In this document: piece by piece, positions 42,639 through 51,147 of the stretch
Layout: every line of letters begins with the position of its first letter
Position numbering within the stretch: position 1 is the stretch's first letter
From: Bacillus sp. FJAT-27225
Lineage (GTDB): Bacteria; Bacillota; Bacilli; Bacillales; Cytobacillaceae
DNA: 64,000 bases
Assembly (NCBI RefSeq): GCF_001685025.1
Contig: NZ_MAYU01000025.1
Coordinates: 248,001 to 312,000 of the forward strand
Direction: 5' to 3'
Notes under the pieces: generated by a model
Seen by the model: only the letters and a program-made list of their open reading frames with translations
Database searches by the model: none
Told to the model about the DNA's origin: nothing
Made by a program: the position numbers and the translations under genes

Positions 42639-42805
42639 AATGAAGCTTATTTTAACTGTACCAACGATTTTGGGGAAAACAGCAAATTCGTTTATTTCCG
42701 TCCGACTATTTATAATAAAAACAAACACTACCTGACGCAAGGTATGTAATTTATGTGACGATTGAAAGTCAACGACACTAGTCTTGGAATGGAGCAATAG
42801 ATAAA

Positions 42806-43327
42806 ATGATTGTTTTAAGAAATGTTCAAAAAACAGATTTGCCACAGCTTTTAATTATAGAAAATGAAGGATTCTCAAGCGAAGAAGCTGCTACAAAGGA
42901 AGCGTTTGTGGAGCGGATTCAGTTGATACCTGATACGTTTATTGTCGCTGTAAACGATGGGGAACTACTTGGTTTTATCAATGGGCCGATTATCAATCAG
43001 CCTTATATAACTGACGATTTGTTTAAGGAAAGCGAGGAAAATCCAAAAAGAGGAGGATACCAGAGTATTTTAGGATTAGCTGTATCCAAACAGTTTAGAA
43101 ACCAAGGAATCGCAAAGACTTTAATTAAAAAAATGGAAGAGCTTGTAGAAGAAAATGACCGGGAAGGAATGACTTTAACCTGTAAAGAGGAATTAATTCC
43201 TTTTTATGAAAAAGCCGGATTTAAAAACCATGGCATCTCTGACTCTAAGCATGGCGGAGTAACCTGGTATAACATGGTCAAAACCAGGGAAGCCATTGAC
43301 AAGTCCAAAACCAAAACCCAGGTCTAA
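42806..43327 (+). CDS. GNAT-family N-acetyltransferase
   Basis: A 173-residue acetyltransferase. The acetyl-CoA-binding motif A is seen in ILGLAVSKQFRNQGIAKTLIKKM, with the Q/RxxGxA loop, and motif B in FYEKAGFKNHG. The N terminus IVLRNVQKTDLPQLLIIENEGF is typical. Pattern nearest to arylalkylamine-type or YkkB-like acetyltransferases of small amines. GGAG is about 12 bases upstream of ATG 42806. The C terminus (about 15 residues) is lysine/threonine-rich and beyond the fold. Confidence 0.88.
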   Translation: MIVLRNVQKTDLPQLLIIENEGFSSEEAATKEAFVERIQLIPDTFIVAVNDGELLGFINGPIINQPYITDDLFKESEENPKRGGYQSILGLAVSKQFRNQGIAKTLIKKMEELVEENDREGMTLTCKEELIPFYEKAGFKNHGISDSKHGGVTWYNMVKTREAIDKSKTKTQV

Positions 43328-43497
43328 ACCTTGTGTTGTTTATCCCAAACTGAATCTCCCATAAACCTTAGAGATGAGAGATCCTAAAATGAAAACTCAA
43401 ACGACATCTACATAGACAAGTCCTTTCCGTCGTTTCACTTCGTAATAACACGCAAACTATTATCGAAACTTCTAACTTCAAATTGTTTGATAAACGT

Positions 43498-43920
43498 ATC
43501 ATCCCCTATGTATCAGAGACCTTTTTAGTCTCTCTCAAGCATTTTGGTCGTTGATAACTATGTATCGACGACCTTTTTGGTCTATCTCAAGCATTTTGGT
43601 CGTTGATAATTATGTATCGACGACCTTTTTGGTCTCTCTCAAGCATTTTGGTCGTTGATAACTATGTATCGACGACCTTTTTGGTCTATCTCGAGCATTT
43701 TGGTCGTTGATAACTATGTATCAACGACCTTTTTGGTCTACCTCGAGTATTTTGGGCGTTGATAACAATGTATCGACGACCTTTTTGGTCTATCTCAGGC
43801 TTTTCGGTCGTTGATAACTATGTATCAACGACCTTTTTGGTCTCTCTCAAGCATTTTGGTCGTTGATAACTATGTATCGACGACCTTTTTAGTCTCTCTA
43901 AACATTTTAAGTCGTTTATA
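43498..43920. repeat. Tandem array, eight copies of a 52-bp palindromic unit
   Basis: TGTATC starts at 43509, 43561, 43613, 43665, 43717, 43769, 43821 and 43873, exactly 52 bases apart. Each junction contains GGTCGTTGATA-ACTATG-TATCRACGACC, an 11-bp hairpin (R gives a wobble where G) with T runs on both sides, plus an inner GACC-TTTTT-GGTC. The copies differ by a few bases, the first and last most. There is no reading frame with a start site. It lies between the GNAT gene and the first GntR-ABC operon. Confidence 0.85.
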
Positions 43921-43989
43921 TAACCATAATTCCTTTGCTATTCCCACCTTAAAAAGATTGAAATTACCCGTTTTATTTTGTTTTGGAAA

Positions 43990-44045
43990 AATAATTCAGC
44001 GATTTTTAACCATAATTCAGCGCCTTTGTGATTAATTCAGCGATT
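43990..44045. repeat. Three ATTCAGCG words at 21-nt spacing
   Basis: TAATTCAGCG occurs at about 43992, 44013 and 44034, exactly 21 bases apart, directly upstream of the promoter of the GntR operon. Between them is unrelated AT-rich sequence. Confidence 0.6.
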
Positions 44046-44085
44046 TAATCAAAAGCGAACTTGAAATAAAATTTTTCAATTCCTG

Positions 44086-44119
44086 TTGACGGCTATAGTG
44101 TACTACGTGTATAGTACAC
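44086..44119 (+). promoter_or_regulatory. Promoter with GntR operator 1 (ytrA-like operon)
   Basis: TTGACG (44086-44091), an 18-base spacer and TATAGT (44110-44115). Over the spacer and -10 lies the palindrome GTGTACTA-N6-TAGTACAC (44098-44119), an 8-bp inverted repeat suited to binding by the GntR protein encoded next. Confidence 0.7.
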
Positions 44120-44125
44120 ATATAA

Positions 44126-44153
44126 GGTGTATGAACCACTTAGTACATACACC
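44126..44153 (+). promoter_or_regulatory. Second palindrome downstream of the promoter
   Basis: GGTGTATG-N12-CATACACC, an 8-bp inverted repeat within the 5' untranslated region. It could be a second operator or a leader hairpin. Confidence 0.5.
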
Positions 44154-44187
44154 CCTCGCAACGGAAGGAAGATGAGGAGATGTCTGT

Positions 44188-44553
44188 ATGAATATAAGCT
44201 TTAATAATCGTGACCCAGTGTATTTGCAGGTTGTCCGGTATTTTAAGGAACAAATAGCCAATGGGGCACTCGAAGCCGGCCAGGATATTCCGTCGAGAAG
44301 GGAATTGGCTGCCATGTTAAAAATCAACCCAAATACAGCTCAAAAAGCTTATAAGGAAATGGAGGACCAGAATTTGATCCATACTGAACGGAATTTTCCA
44401 AGCAGGATTACGACTGATACAAACATTTTAAATTCGGTAAGGGAGGAGCTTTTGACGGAAGCGGTTGATTCTTTCTTAACTTCTGTGAAGCACATTAACG
44501 TACCTTTGGATGAGCTATTGAACCTGATTAAAAATAAATACCACTCAAGTTAA
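44188..44553 (+). CDS. GntR-family (YtrA type) transcriptional repressor
   Basis: A 121-residue regulator. The winged-helix region is read from DPVYLQVVRYFKEQIANGALEAGQDIPSRRELAAMLKINPNTAQKAYKEME, then the wing LIHTERNFPSRIT. The short C-terminal part (about 45 residues) is typical of the YtrA branch, which uses it for dimerisation and lacks a ligand domain. It is the first gene of an operon with an ABC ATPase, a permease and a large unknown membrane-anchored protein, and most likely binds the palindrome at its own promoter. Confidence 0.88.
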   Translation: MNISFNNRDPVYLQVVRYFKEQIANGALEAGQDIPSRRELAAMLKINPNTAQKAYKEMEDQNLIHTERNFPSRITTDTNILNSVREELLTEAVDSFLTSVKHINVPLDELLNLIKNKYHSS

Positions 44554-44575
44554 CTGGAAAAGGGGGACTGGAAAC

Positions 44576-45265
44576 ATGATTTCTGTACAAGATGTTGTAA
44601 AAAAATACAAGCGAAAAACTGTATTGGATGGAGTGTCTTTTACGGCGGATAAAGGGGAAATCACTTGCCTGATTGGGGTAAATGGGGTTGGCAAGACAAC
44701 CATTTTGAAAGCGATCATGGGCCTGACACCAATCAACAGCGGCCAAATCCTGCTGGATGATAAAAAACTCAGCAAAGATAGTTATGAGAATATTACTTTT
44801 ATCCCTGATGCTATCACAATTCCACCGCAAATGACCATTCGGGATGCAATGGTTTTCATGGAAGACTTCTACAGAAGCTGGAACAATGAGCGTGCTGCCG
44901 ACCTACTCCGTTTCTTCAGGCTGAAACCGGAGATGCGGATTGGAGATTTGTCGAAGGGGAACACAGCAAAGGTAAATCTGCTTCTTGGACTTGCTCTAGA
45001 TGTCGATTATGTATTGATGGACGAACCGTTTTCGGGGATTGATATTTTTAGCAGGGAACAGATTGCAGAAGTGTTTACCACCCATTTAATTGAAGGCCGC
45101 GGGGTCATCATCACAACCCACGAAATTAATGACATTGAACATTTGATAGATAAAGCAGTCTTACTGGATGATGGCAAGGTACATAAGGAGTTTGGTACAG
45201 AAGAGATTCGCCTGAGGGAAGGAAAGTCTGTAATCGATGTGATGAGAGAGGTGTATCGAGCATGA
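44576..45265 (+). CDS. ABC transporter ATP-binding protein (YtrB/BcrA type)
   Basis: A 229-residue ATPase. Walker A is GVNGVGKTT, Walker B YVLMDEPFSG, and the signature is the non-canonical DLSKGN in place of LSGGQ. The C-terminal switch histidine is in IITTHEIND. It is the energising subunit for the permease encoded next, whose start overlaps its last bases (ATGA). Such GntR-linked transporters respond to cell-envelope-acting agents in Bacillus; that role here is inference. Confidence 0.88.
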   Translation: MISVQDVVKKYKRKTVLDGVSFTADKGEITCLIGVNGVGKTTILKAIMGLTPINSGQILLDDKKLSKDSYENITFIPDAITIPPQMTIRDAMVFMEDFYRSWNNERAADLLRFFRLKPEMRIGDLSKGNTAKVNLLLGLALDVDYVLMDEPFSGIDIFSREQIAEVFTTHLIEGRGVIITTHEINDIEHLIDKAVLLDDGKVHKEFGTEEIRLREGKSVIDVMREVYRA

Positions 45266-46095
45266 ATCGTTATTTAAAATTAGTCAATTTCGAAATCGGC
45301 CGGTTTTTTAAAGTATATGTTTCGCTGCTGCTAATTTTAGTCGTAACAGAATTTGCTGGTGTTTATTTCATCTCCAAATGGTATATGAATCAAGCCAATA
45401 AATTAATGGTTACGAACTCATTATCCCAATCTGAATATGTACATCAATACGGCCAAACTTCATTTGTATCGATTATCGATAGTTTATGGTTCATCGGCCC
45501 AATCGGATTATCGGCAGCTGCTCTAATCTTTTATGTATTTCTGATCTGGTATAGGGAGTGGAACGGGAAAAATACGTTTGCTTATCGATTGCTGATGCTT
45601 CCTATCCCGAGATTAACACTATTTTTTGCAAAGGCAACAGCGATATTCCTTATGGTACTTGGGTTTGTTGCTGTACAAATACTACTATTTTTCCTACAAA
45701 TAGTCTTTTTTGAAACGCTCATACCTGGTGAATTCAGAAGCATGATGGGCTTGAATGAAATCTTACAATCAAGCAACTATGCTTCGATTATCCTGCCTTC
45801 GTCATTCTCTGAATTTATCCTATTTTATGGGGTGGGTTTTACCGCTTTACTGGTTATCTTTACAGCAATCCTTTTTGAAAGATGCTATCAATTAATGGGA
45901 ATTTTTATAGGAATCCTGTATTGCGTCATTGCAGGTACCCTGTTTGTTTCACCTTTCCTAGTCATGGAATTGTTGAATTACCAGTTCTTTTATCCAAAAG
46001 AAATCCTGCTAATCGAGATTGGGCTGATTTTATTCATAGCAGCAGCATCCATATTGACGAGCAGATTATTACTTAATAAAAAAATCACTGTGTAG
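45262..46095 (+). CDS. ABC-2-type transporter permease
   Basis: A 277-residue membrane protein with six predicted helices (about 15-35, 70-95, 118-142, 180-205, 210-230 and 240-265) and basic loops. It overlaps the ATPase gene by 4 bases. No periplasmic-type binding protein gene is present, which fits an exporter or a sensor of membrane stress. The sequence is poorly conserved, as usual for these permeases, and the assignment rests on context and topology. Confidence 0.8.
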   Translation: MNRYLKLVNFEIGRFFKVYVSLLLILVVTEFAGVYFISKWYMNQANKLMVTNSLSQSEYVHQYGQTSFVSIIDSLWFIGPIGLSAAALIFYVFLIWYREWNGKNTFAYRLLMLPIPRLTLFFAKATAIFLMVLGFVAVQILLFFLQIVFFETLIPGEFRSMMGLNEILQSSNYASIILPSSFSEFILFYGVGFTALLVIFTAILFERCYQLMGIFIGILYCVIAGTLFVSPFLVMELLNYQFFYPKEILLIEIGLILFIAAASILTSRLLLNKKITV

Positions 46096-46110
46096 GGGGA
46101 TAGATACAAT

Positions 46111-47313
46111 ATGAAACGGTATATCGTATCAATTTTACTTTTATCCATTATCGTTCTTAGTATTGGAGCTTTTTATATCCAGTCAGCAGCTTCCGGAAGC
46201 CCCCAATTCTCTTTGAAAAAACAAACTGGCAACCAGAAAGAGGCAGAGCAGGTTAACATTCATGGCTCTTATCACAATGACTACTTCATTGACGTCGTTA
46301 CGATCACTGAAAACGGCTCCGTTTATTATAAAGAAATGGGCCTTATTGATAAAACTGAAAAACTGTTTTCTGACAACGACGGCCATAAAGATCTTGATAA
46401 GAAATACCGTTCATTCATGAGAGGGAAAACGGGTTCAAATTCATTTTACGAGGATGGGGATTACCTTATATATGGGGATGTAGATTACCATTTTGGTCAA
46501 ATGGCCAACGATTTTACATTTACTCTATCGATGCTGGAAAAAGATTCAGAAACAGAAAAAAGCTTTAAGGTGGAAATTCCCAATAAAGAAAAGTATTCAT
46601 TTATTAGTATTGAAGATATACAGCTGATTGACAACAAACTAAAAATATTGACCAGGAACGAGGATTATGATTCTGATAATACAGAAGTCCATCTTTACAC
46701 AATTAACGTTGCTGCCAAGGAGATTGACCAAGACAAAATTGTATTATCAACAAGGAGTGAAGGGAAAAATCTTTCTACCTATTTGCAGCAGCTAAATCAA
46801 ACTAATACGAGACAGCCAAGCAAGTTTACTTTCTATTTTAAAGATATCTCTAAAGATATTGAAAAGGAGGAAGGCACGTATTCTGAACGTATTAACACCG
46901 AACTGGTGATGATTGATTTAGACAAAGGAAAAGGTATCAAAGTTGAATCTCCCAAGGAATATCAATACAACGCAAATATGCTGCCGTATTATGATGGCGA
47001 AATGATATACTTTGCTCAGCCAGGCGAGAATGGTTTGCAACTCGTTACCTACAGCCATAAAGATGGAAGAATCGTAAATTCGATTGAGACTGGGCTGGCA
47101 CATTCAGAAGCCGGATTTCAATTTGCCGTTAAAAACGGTAAGGCTTATATCCTGACAACACCCGATAGAATCGGACAAAACCCCTCCAGTGTTCCTTCAC
47201 TTAAAATTTTTGAAATCAAGAGCGGGAAAGAATTATATCAGGGCGTTGTTGAGTTGAAGAACCAAAATAAAACGGAAGGTTATTTAATGATTGACTGGCT
47301 AACCTTAGAATAA
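46111..47313 (+). CDS. hypothetical membrane-anchored protein of the GntR-ABC operon
   Basis: A 400-residue protein with one N-terminal helix (YIVSILLLSIIVLSIGAFYI) and a large external domain, predicted to be beta-rich, with many Asp/Glu and Lys. No recognised catalytic motif was found. It starts 15 bases after the permease stop, so it belongs to the operon. The position matches the extra membrane-anchored or lipoprotein partners seen in ytr-type operons. Function unknown. Confidence 0.7.
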   Translation: MKRYIVSILLLSIIVLSIGAFYIQSAASGSPQFSLKKQTGNQKEAEQVNIHGSYHNDYFIDVVTITENGSVYYKEMGLIDKTEKLFSDNDGHKDLDKKYRSFMRGKTGSNSFYEDGDYLIYGDVDYHFGQMANDFTFTLSMLEKDSETEKSFKVEIPNKEKYSFISIEDIQLIDNKLKILTRNEDYDSDNTEVHLYTINVAAKEIDQDKIVLSTRSEGKNLSTYLQQLNQTNTRQPSKFTFYFKDISKDIEKEEGTYSERINTELVMIDLDKGKGIKVESPKEYQYNANMLPYYDGEMIYFAQPGENGLQLVTYSHKDGRIVNSIETGLAHSEAGFQFAVKNGKAYILTTPDRIGQNPSSVPSLKIFEIKSGKELYQGVVELKNQNKTEGYLMIDWLTLE

Positions 47314-47328
47314 ATAGCAAACATGAAA

Positions 47329-47362
47329 AAACGTGCACCTGCCGATAAAACAGGTGCACGTT
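47329..47362. terminator. Bidirectional terminator between the ABC operon and the GH43 gene
   Basis: AACGTGCACCTG and CAGGTGCACGTT form a 12-bp stem with a loop of 9 bases; A runs on one side and T runs on the other allow use in both directions. Confidence 0.85.
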
Positions 47363-47366
47363 TTCA

Positions 47367-49229
47367 TTATTTAACAGGCGAGAGTGTAATATGATCGATC
47401 TGAACAGATCCTCTGCCGTTACCTAAAGTAATTTGGTTGACACCGTCCTTTAGCTTAACTTGGATGGAAGCATATTCCCACAAACCTTGCTCTGTAGGGT
47501 GATAATCAACTGTACCTGCTAATCCAGTTCCGGCAAAAACCTTATGGGAACCCGTCTCGTTCGAGCTATATCGTATTTTCAGCTCATAGGTGCCTGGTTC
47601 CTCAATCTCAATCGGGAAGGTAACTTTACTCTTATCATCACCTTCTACTTTTTGATAATTGGTCGCCAGGGAGTCGTTTGCAACGACGGCCTTTTTGATG
47701 TCTGCAAGCTCTGCTTCATATCGTGCAACCTTCGAATCCTTAGGAATCAGCTCAATTGAATCGATTTCAGAAAATAGATGGCCCTTCGAAATTTTGATTG
47801 TATTCTTGTCCTTGTTAAGTGTTACATCCATCTCGGCATTTTTCCATGTATCCCAGCCATGGCTTACGTAATGGAGTTCACGCGGAGCCCCGCCATTAAC
47901 AGACACAAGGTGGCTTGCTGTATCTCCCATCCCATTGGAATATCTGACTTTTAAGAGATACTCACCTCTAGGAACCTCGACATCAAACTCTACATAGCTA
48001 TCCTCAAAGTCGATGTGGCCGACTTTTGCTCCGCCTGAAGCACTAGTGTTATGGACAATCCGTGCATTGTGAACCGTCGCAGCTTCAGCTTCAAATTGAT
48101 AGACTTCACCAGGAAGGGGAGGAACCAGCTTCCCTTTGGATTCGCCTGAAGGGACTGGCTGCAGTGTATCGATTGCTACCGGCTCTCCGAAGTTTGGCGT
48201 TCCGTCCTTATTCCAGTCGAACTTTTGCATGCGCACATTCCGGTTCCAGCCCGCTCCACTGAACTTGGCGGCATGGTAGACAATCCAATCTTCCTTGCCG
48301 TCCGGGGATTTGACAAAGCTATTATGGCCAGGGCCAAATACACCAAGAGCAGGTTTTTTCTTGAAAACAGGCTCTGGATTCTTTGTCCATGAAGCTTTAG
48401 ATAAAGGATCATCTCCAGTAAAGGTTAACATACCCAGATTGTAATCATCAGTCCAGCTGCCACTTGCCGAATAAACGATGAATGTATCATCTTGTTTGTT
48501 TTTTAGCACCTGTGGCCCTTCATTAATTAGAGGGAAGCCGATTTTCTCCCACGGCAGTTCCGGTCTGGAGATTTCGACCCGTTCACCACTGATAGTCCAA
48601 GGGTTGCTCATTGGCGCGATATAAAGATGCTGGCTGACATTGGTATCGCCTTCCCAGCCAGACCAAACGAAATAAAGCTTGTTCTTCAACTCAAGAACCG
48701 TACCGTCAATTGCCCATTTATCAGAAGGATCAGTGATTTTTCCAAAATGCGTTCCTTCAGGGTGATGATAAGGGCCAAATGGATCCGAACCCTCCGATTC
48801 CAGTACATACATTCTTTGCTTTTCGGTTGTAGACTCAGACGGAGAAGCGGCATAGTATATGTACCATTTCCCATTAATAAAATGAAACTCGGGTGCCCAC
48901 ATATGATAGCGGTTAGGGGCTCCAGCCTCTGGTTCCCAAACCACTTTTCGTTCGCCATTGGCTATGTCGGATAGAGTTGAGGATTTCCAAATGGTGATGT
49001 TGCCTCCAGTAGTTTGAGTGTAATAGTAGTAGCCATCGGTATGTTTGACAACCCAAGGGTCGGCACCGTCACCAACAATCGGATTTTGAAAGAGTTCAAG
49101 TGGCTGTTTAACTGGACTAGTGGTTTCCTTGGCTGGAGTTGAAGTGGATGCAGTCGAGTCAGCTGGCTGCATGGCAAAAACCAACGGGGTTAGCAGGGTA
49201 GCGATTTTGAGCCTACGAAACTTTTTCAT
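47367..49229 (-). CDS. secreted glycoside hydrolase family 43 protein with two CBM-like domains
   Basis: A 620-residue exported enzyme. After the signal peptide and a Ser/Thr-rich linker the five-bladed GH43 domain starts at NPIVGDGADPWVV (catalytic base Asp in GADPWV); the pKa-modulating Asp is in WAIDGTVLEL and the general acid Glu in NEGPQV. Two similar C-terminal beta-sandwich modules follow (YQFEAEAATVHNARIVHN and ARYEAELADIKKAVV as starts), consistent with CBM6/35. It likely attacks arabinan or arabinoxylan side chains. RBS TTGGAGGT precedes the ATG. A cre-like site lies in its promoter. Confidence 0.88.
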   Translation of the reverse strand: MKKFRRLKIATLLTPLVFAMQPADSTASTSTPAKETTSPVKQPLELFQNPIVGDGADPWVVKHTDGYYYYTQTTGGNITIWKSSTLSDIANGERKVVWEPEAGAPNRYHMWAPEFHFINGKWYIYYAASPSESTTEKQRMYVLESEGSDPFGPYHHPEGTHFGKITDPSDKWAIDGTVLELKNKLYFVWSGWEGDTNVSQHLYIAPMSNPWTISGERVEISRPELPWEKIGFPLINEGPQVLKNKQDDTFIVYSASGSWTDDYNLGMLTFTGDDPLSKASWTKNPEPVFKKKPALGVFGPGHNSFVKSPDGKEDWIVYHAAKFSGAGWNRNVRMQKFDWNKDGTPNFGEPVAIDTLQPVPSGESKGKLVPPLPGEVYQFEAEAATVHNARIVHNTSASGGAKVGHIDFEDSYVEFDVEVPRGEYLLKVRYSNGMGDTASHLVSVNGGAPRELHYVSHGWDTWKNAEMDVTLNKDKNTIKISKGHLFSEIDSIELIPKDSKVARYEAELADIKKAVVANDSLATNYQKVEGDDKSKVTFPIEIEEPGTYELKIRYSSNETGSHKVFAGTGLAGTVDYHPTEQGLWEYASIQVKLKDGVNQITLGNGRGSVQIDHITLSPVK

Positions 49230-49268
49230 ATCGAACCTCCAATTGGATAGTATGGGTTTTCACTATAA

Positions 49269-49282
49269 TGATAGCGCTTTCC
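49269..49282 (-). promoter_or_regulatory. Putative cre (CcpA) site
   Basis: TGATAGCGCTTTCC matches the catabolite-responsive element consensus (TGWAARCGYTWNCW) at 12 of 14 positions. It lies about 40 bases upstream of the GH43 start, near a TATAGT-like -10 on the minus strand, so glucose repression of this carbohydrate gene is expected. Confidence 0.55.
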
Positions 49283-49541
49283 CCTATAAGATTCGAATAG
49301 TTTGCCTCTTTTATGAGAGTGAAAAAAGTAGAGAAAGCAACCTCACAAGGAGAAGTGACTTTTCATCGACATGGTCAGGTTTAGAAAACTATAACAACTT
49401 AGTAAAATAAAATCTGGTAAAATAAGGTTGAATCGGAATCTGCAAAATTTTAATTTATTCTTCATTCAACTTTGCAAAAATATTTATGATGTATGGAAAA
49501 ACAGTAAATTGAAGCAATAGGCAGGAATGTGAGGATACAAT
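49283..49541. other. Intergenic stretch upstream of the GH43 gene
   Basis: Apart from the cre-like site nothing recognised. Sequence is AT-rich; it should contain the promoter of the small gene at 49542. Confidence 0.35.
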
Positions 49542-49703
49542 ATGAAAACATTTTTTTCTATAACAGAAAAAATCTATGTATTGTTTTTTATTCTTACGAT
49601 CGGGATGGTTGGTCTAGTTTTAGTAACATCCGAATGGGAAAGATTCAACCCTTTTGGACGTTTCTTTAGTTATATTTATTTGGCTGTGCTTTTCCTAACA
49701 TAA
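49542..49703 (+). CDS. small membrane protein
   Basis: A 53-residue protein with two hydrophobic segments (IYVLFFILTIGMVGLVLVT and FSYIYLAVLFL) separated by a polar loop with SEWERFNPFGR. The ribosome binding site is moderate (GTGAGGAT). It stands alone and is not closed by a clear terminator. No family recognised. Confidence 0.5.
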   Translation: MKTFFSITEKIYVLFFILTIGMVGLVLVTSEWERFNPFGRFFSYIYLAVLFLT

Positions 49704-49915
49704 GTGACAATCATAATAAATAGTATCCATATACTTGTATCTTTCATTAGGTTCTTTTAGGAGGGTTTTTTTAAAAGAGGGATGATTAACTTTCATTACT
49801 CCTTAGCCTTTCTGACAGGAGTTTCTTCATATCATTGCAAAAGGAAAGTATTACTCAAACGGAATACATCATATGTTAATACGACAGGAAGTGTATGGAA
49901 GGGAGTTATTCCTTA

Positions 49916-50185
49916 ATGCAGTGGATAAAAGTTATGTTTAAACAATTCTTAAATGAGCCTTTGTGGTTTAAAATACTCATTTCTTCAACATTATTAAGTT
50001 CAATTATTTTAAGCAGCTCATTTTTTTCAGATAAAGCATATTTTCAAAGCAGCTCCAAATTAGCTGCCGCAATCTTTTTTTGTGCATATGCCTTTAAATT
50101 CAGGAGAAATCTTCGAACTTCAGTTATCTTATGTATTTCAGCGGGAATATGTATTTTTCTATCCATTCTGGCACTGTATAAGTGA
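49916..50185 (+). CDS. small membrane protein
   Basis: An 89-residue protein with three hydrophobic helices (around 18-38, 44-60 and 67-87). AAGGGAG at 49899-49905 is 10 bases before ATG 49916; an upstream ATG at 49895 overlaps this site. No family recognised. It is convergent with the gerP-like group. Confidence 0.6.
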   Translation: MQWIKVMFKQFLNEPLWFKILISSTLLSSIILSSSFFSDKAYFQSSSKLAAAIFFCAYAFKFRRNLRTSVILCISAGICIFLSILALYK

Positions 50186-50315
50186 TAAACGTGTCCGATA
50201 AATAAAAATTTTACATTGGTTGAAAGAGCGGGTTGAAAATTAATTATCATATAATTGCTGGAGTAATAATAGGAATTGGAGTCGTTTTTGCTATAAATAA
50301 TACCTGAAGAATCAA

Positions 50316-50347
50316 TGAACGCTCAGAGAGGCTCTGAGCGTTTTTGT
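50316..50347. terminator. Terminator of the gerP-like group
   Basis: AACGCTCAGA and TCTGAGCGTT form a 10-bp stem around GAGGC with TTTTT on the plus side; it also lies just beyond the minus-strand spore genes. Confidence 0.75.
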
Positions 50348-50356
50348 ATATTGAAC

Positions 50357-50593
50357 TTAAACAACACTGTTTTTATTGGCGTTGCTGTCAACTGCATCCT
50401 GATCAAAAACGGTTGCGGTCGGAACAGCAGAAGGGGAGAAATCACCGTTTTGCTCGCCAAAAGCCTGGTTCCGTTTATATGTTACCAGCTGATCGATTAA
50501 TTGAAGCGAACCCATATTCGTCACGGCTCCATTGTCTACTGTATTGATTTTAAAACCAAGAACGTTTATGACCATCGGTGAGATAAATACCAT
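50357..50593 (-). CDS. spore germination protein, GerPA/GerPF family (copy 1)
   Basis: A 78-residue protein with the GerPA/GerPF core: NVLGFKINTVDNGAVTNMGS, where a short beta segment is followed by the conserved N-G motif, then YKRNQAFGEQNGDFSP. GerP proteins lie in the spore coat and let germinants pass to the inner receptors. It is last in a run of four related minus-strand genes. GGAGTG precedes the ATG. It is nearest in pattern to the copy at 50642. Confidence 0.85.
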   Translation of the reverse strand: MVFISPMVINVLGFKINTVDNGAVTNMGSLQLIDQLVTYKRNQAFGEQNGDFSPSAVPTATVFDQDAVDSNANKNSVV

Positions 50594-50641
50594 GAAAACA
50601 CTCCTAACCTGAAATGATAGTATTCCATTAGTCCAGGCGTT

Positions 50642-50872
50642 TTAAATAACGCTATTTTTTACCGAGGGGCTATCGACCAAATCCATATCTAATACAATCG
50701 AATTTGTCAGGAACATTGGCGATAGATCGCCGTTTTGCTCACCAATTCCCTGGTTCCGCTTATAAGAAACAAACACGTCCAGATGCTGGCTTGGGCCGAG
50801 GTTCACAACTGCGCCGTTATCAATGGCATTAATCTTGAAGACTAACAGGTTAAGGGTAACTGGGGCAAACAT
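50642..50872 (-). CDS. spore germination protein, GerPA/GerPF family (copy 2)
   Basis: A 76-residue protein similar to copy 1: NLLVFKINAIDNGAVVNLGPS and YKRNQGIGEQNGDLSP. ATG 50872 follows AAGGAG by 8 bases; an upstream GTG at 50881 is less likely. The close similarity of copies 1 and 2 shows a local duplication. Expected location is the spore coat. Confidence 0.85.
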   Translation of the reverse strand: MFAPVTLNLLVFKINAIDNGAVVNLGPSQHLDVFVSYKRNQGIGEQNGDLSPMFLTNSIVLDMDLVDSPSVKNSVI

Positions 50873-50884
50873 GATTATCACTCC

Positions 50885-51136
50885 TTAGAGGGCAGGAAGA
50901 TTGGCAGATTCAAAGGTGGTATTGGAATCAAGCTGGTCGCGGTCATCCACAAAGCTTCTCGTACCAAAAAAGTTGCTTCCGTCTCCCATGTTCTGGCCGA
51001 GTCCCATATTTTTTTTGTCGGAGTTGTGCCACTCCGCCAGCAGGTTTTGACCGACATTGATGGCTGAAGCATTTTCAAATGAATTCACTTTAATAATATT
51101 AATATTTATATTGATGAAAGGTACCGGACCGGCCAT
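50885..51136 (-). CDS. spore germination protein, GerPA/GerPF family (copy 3)
   Basis: An 83-residue protein with INININIIKVNSFENASAINVGQN, the same beta pattern as the other copies, then LAEWHNSDKKNMGLGQNMGD. ATG codons at 51139 and 51136 are both possible after AAGGGGG. It is more diverged from copies 1 and 2. It overlaps none of its neighbours but is only 12 bases from copy 2, so one transcript is likely. Confidence 0.78.
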   Translation of the reverse strand: MAGPVPFINININIIKVNSFENASAINVGQNLLAEWHNSDKKNMGLGQNMGDGSNFFGTRSFVDDRDQLDSNTTFESANLPAL

Positions 51137-51147
51137 CATAATCCCCC

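Noticed and set aside
43498-43920. CRISPR array
   Set aside because: The full 52-bp unit is repeated, with no unique spacers, and no cas genes are present.
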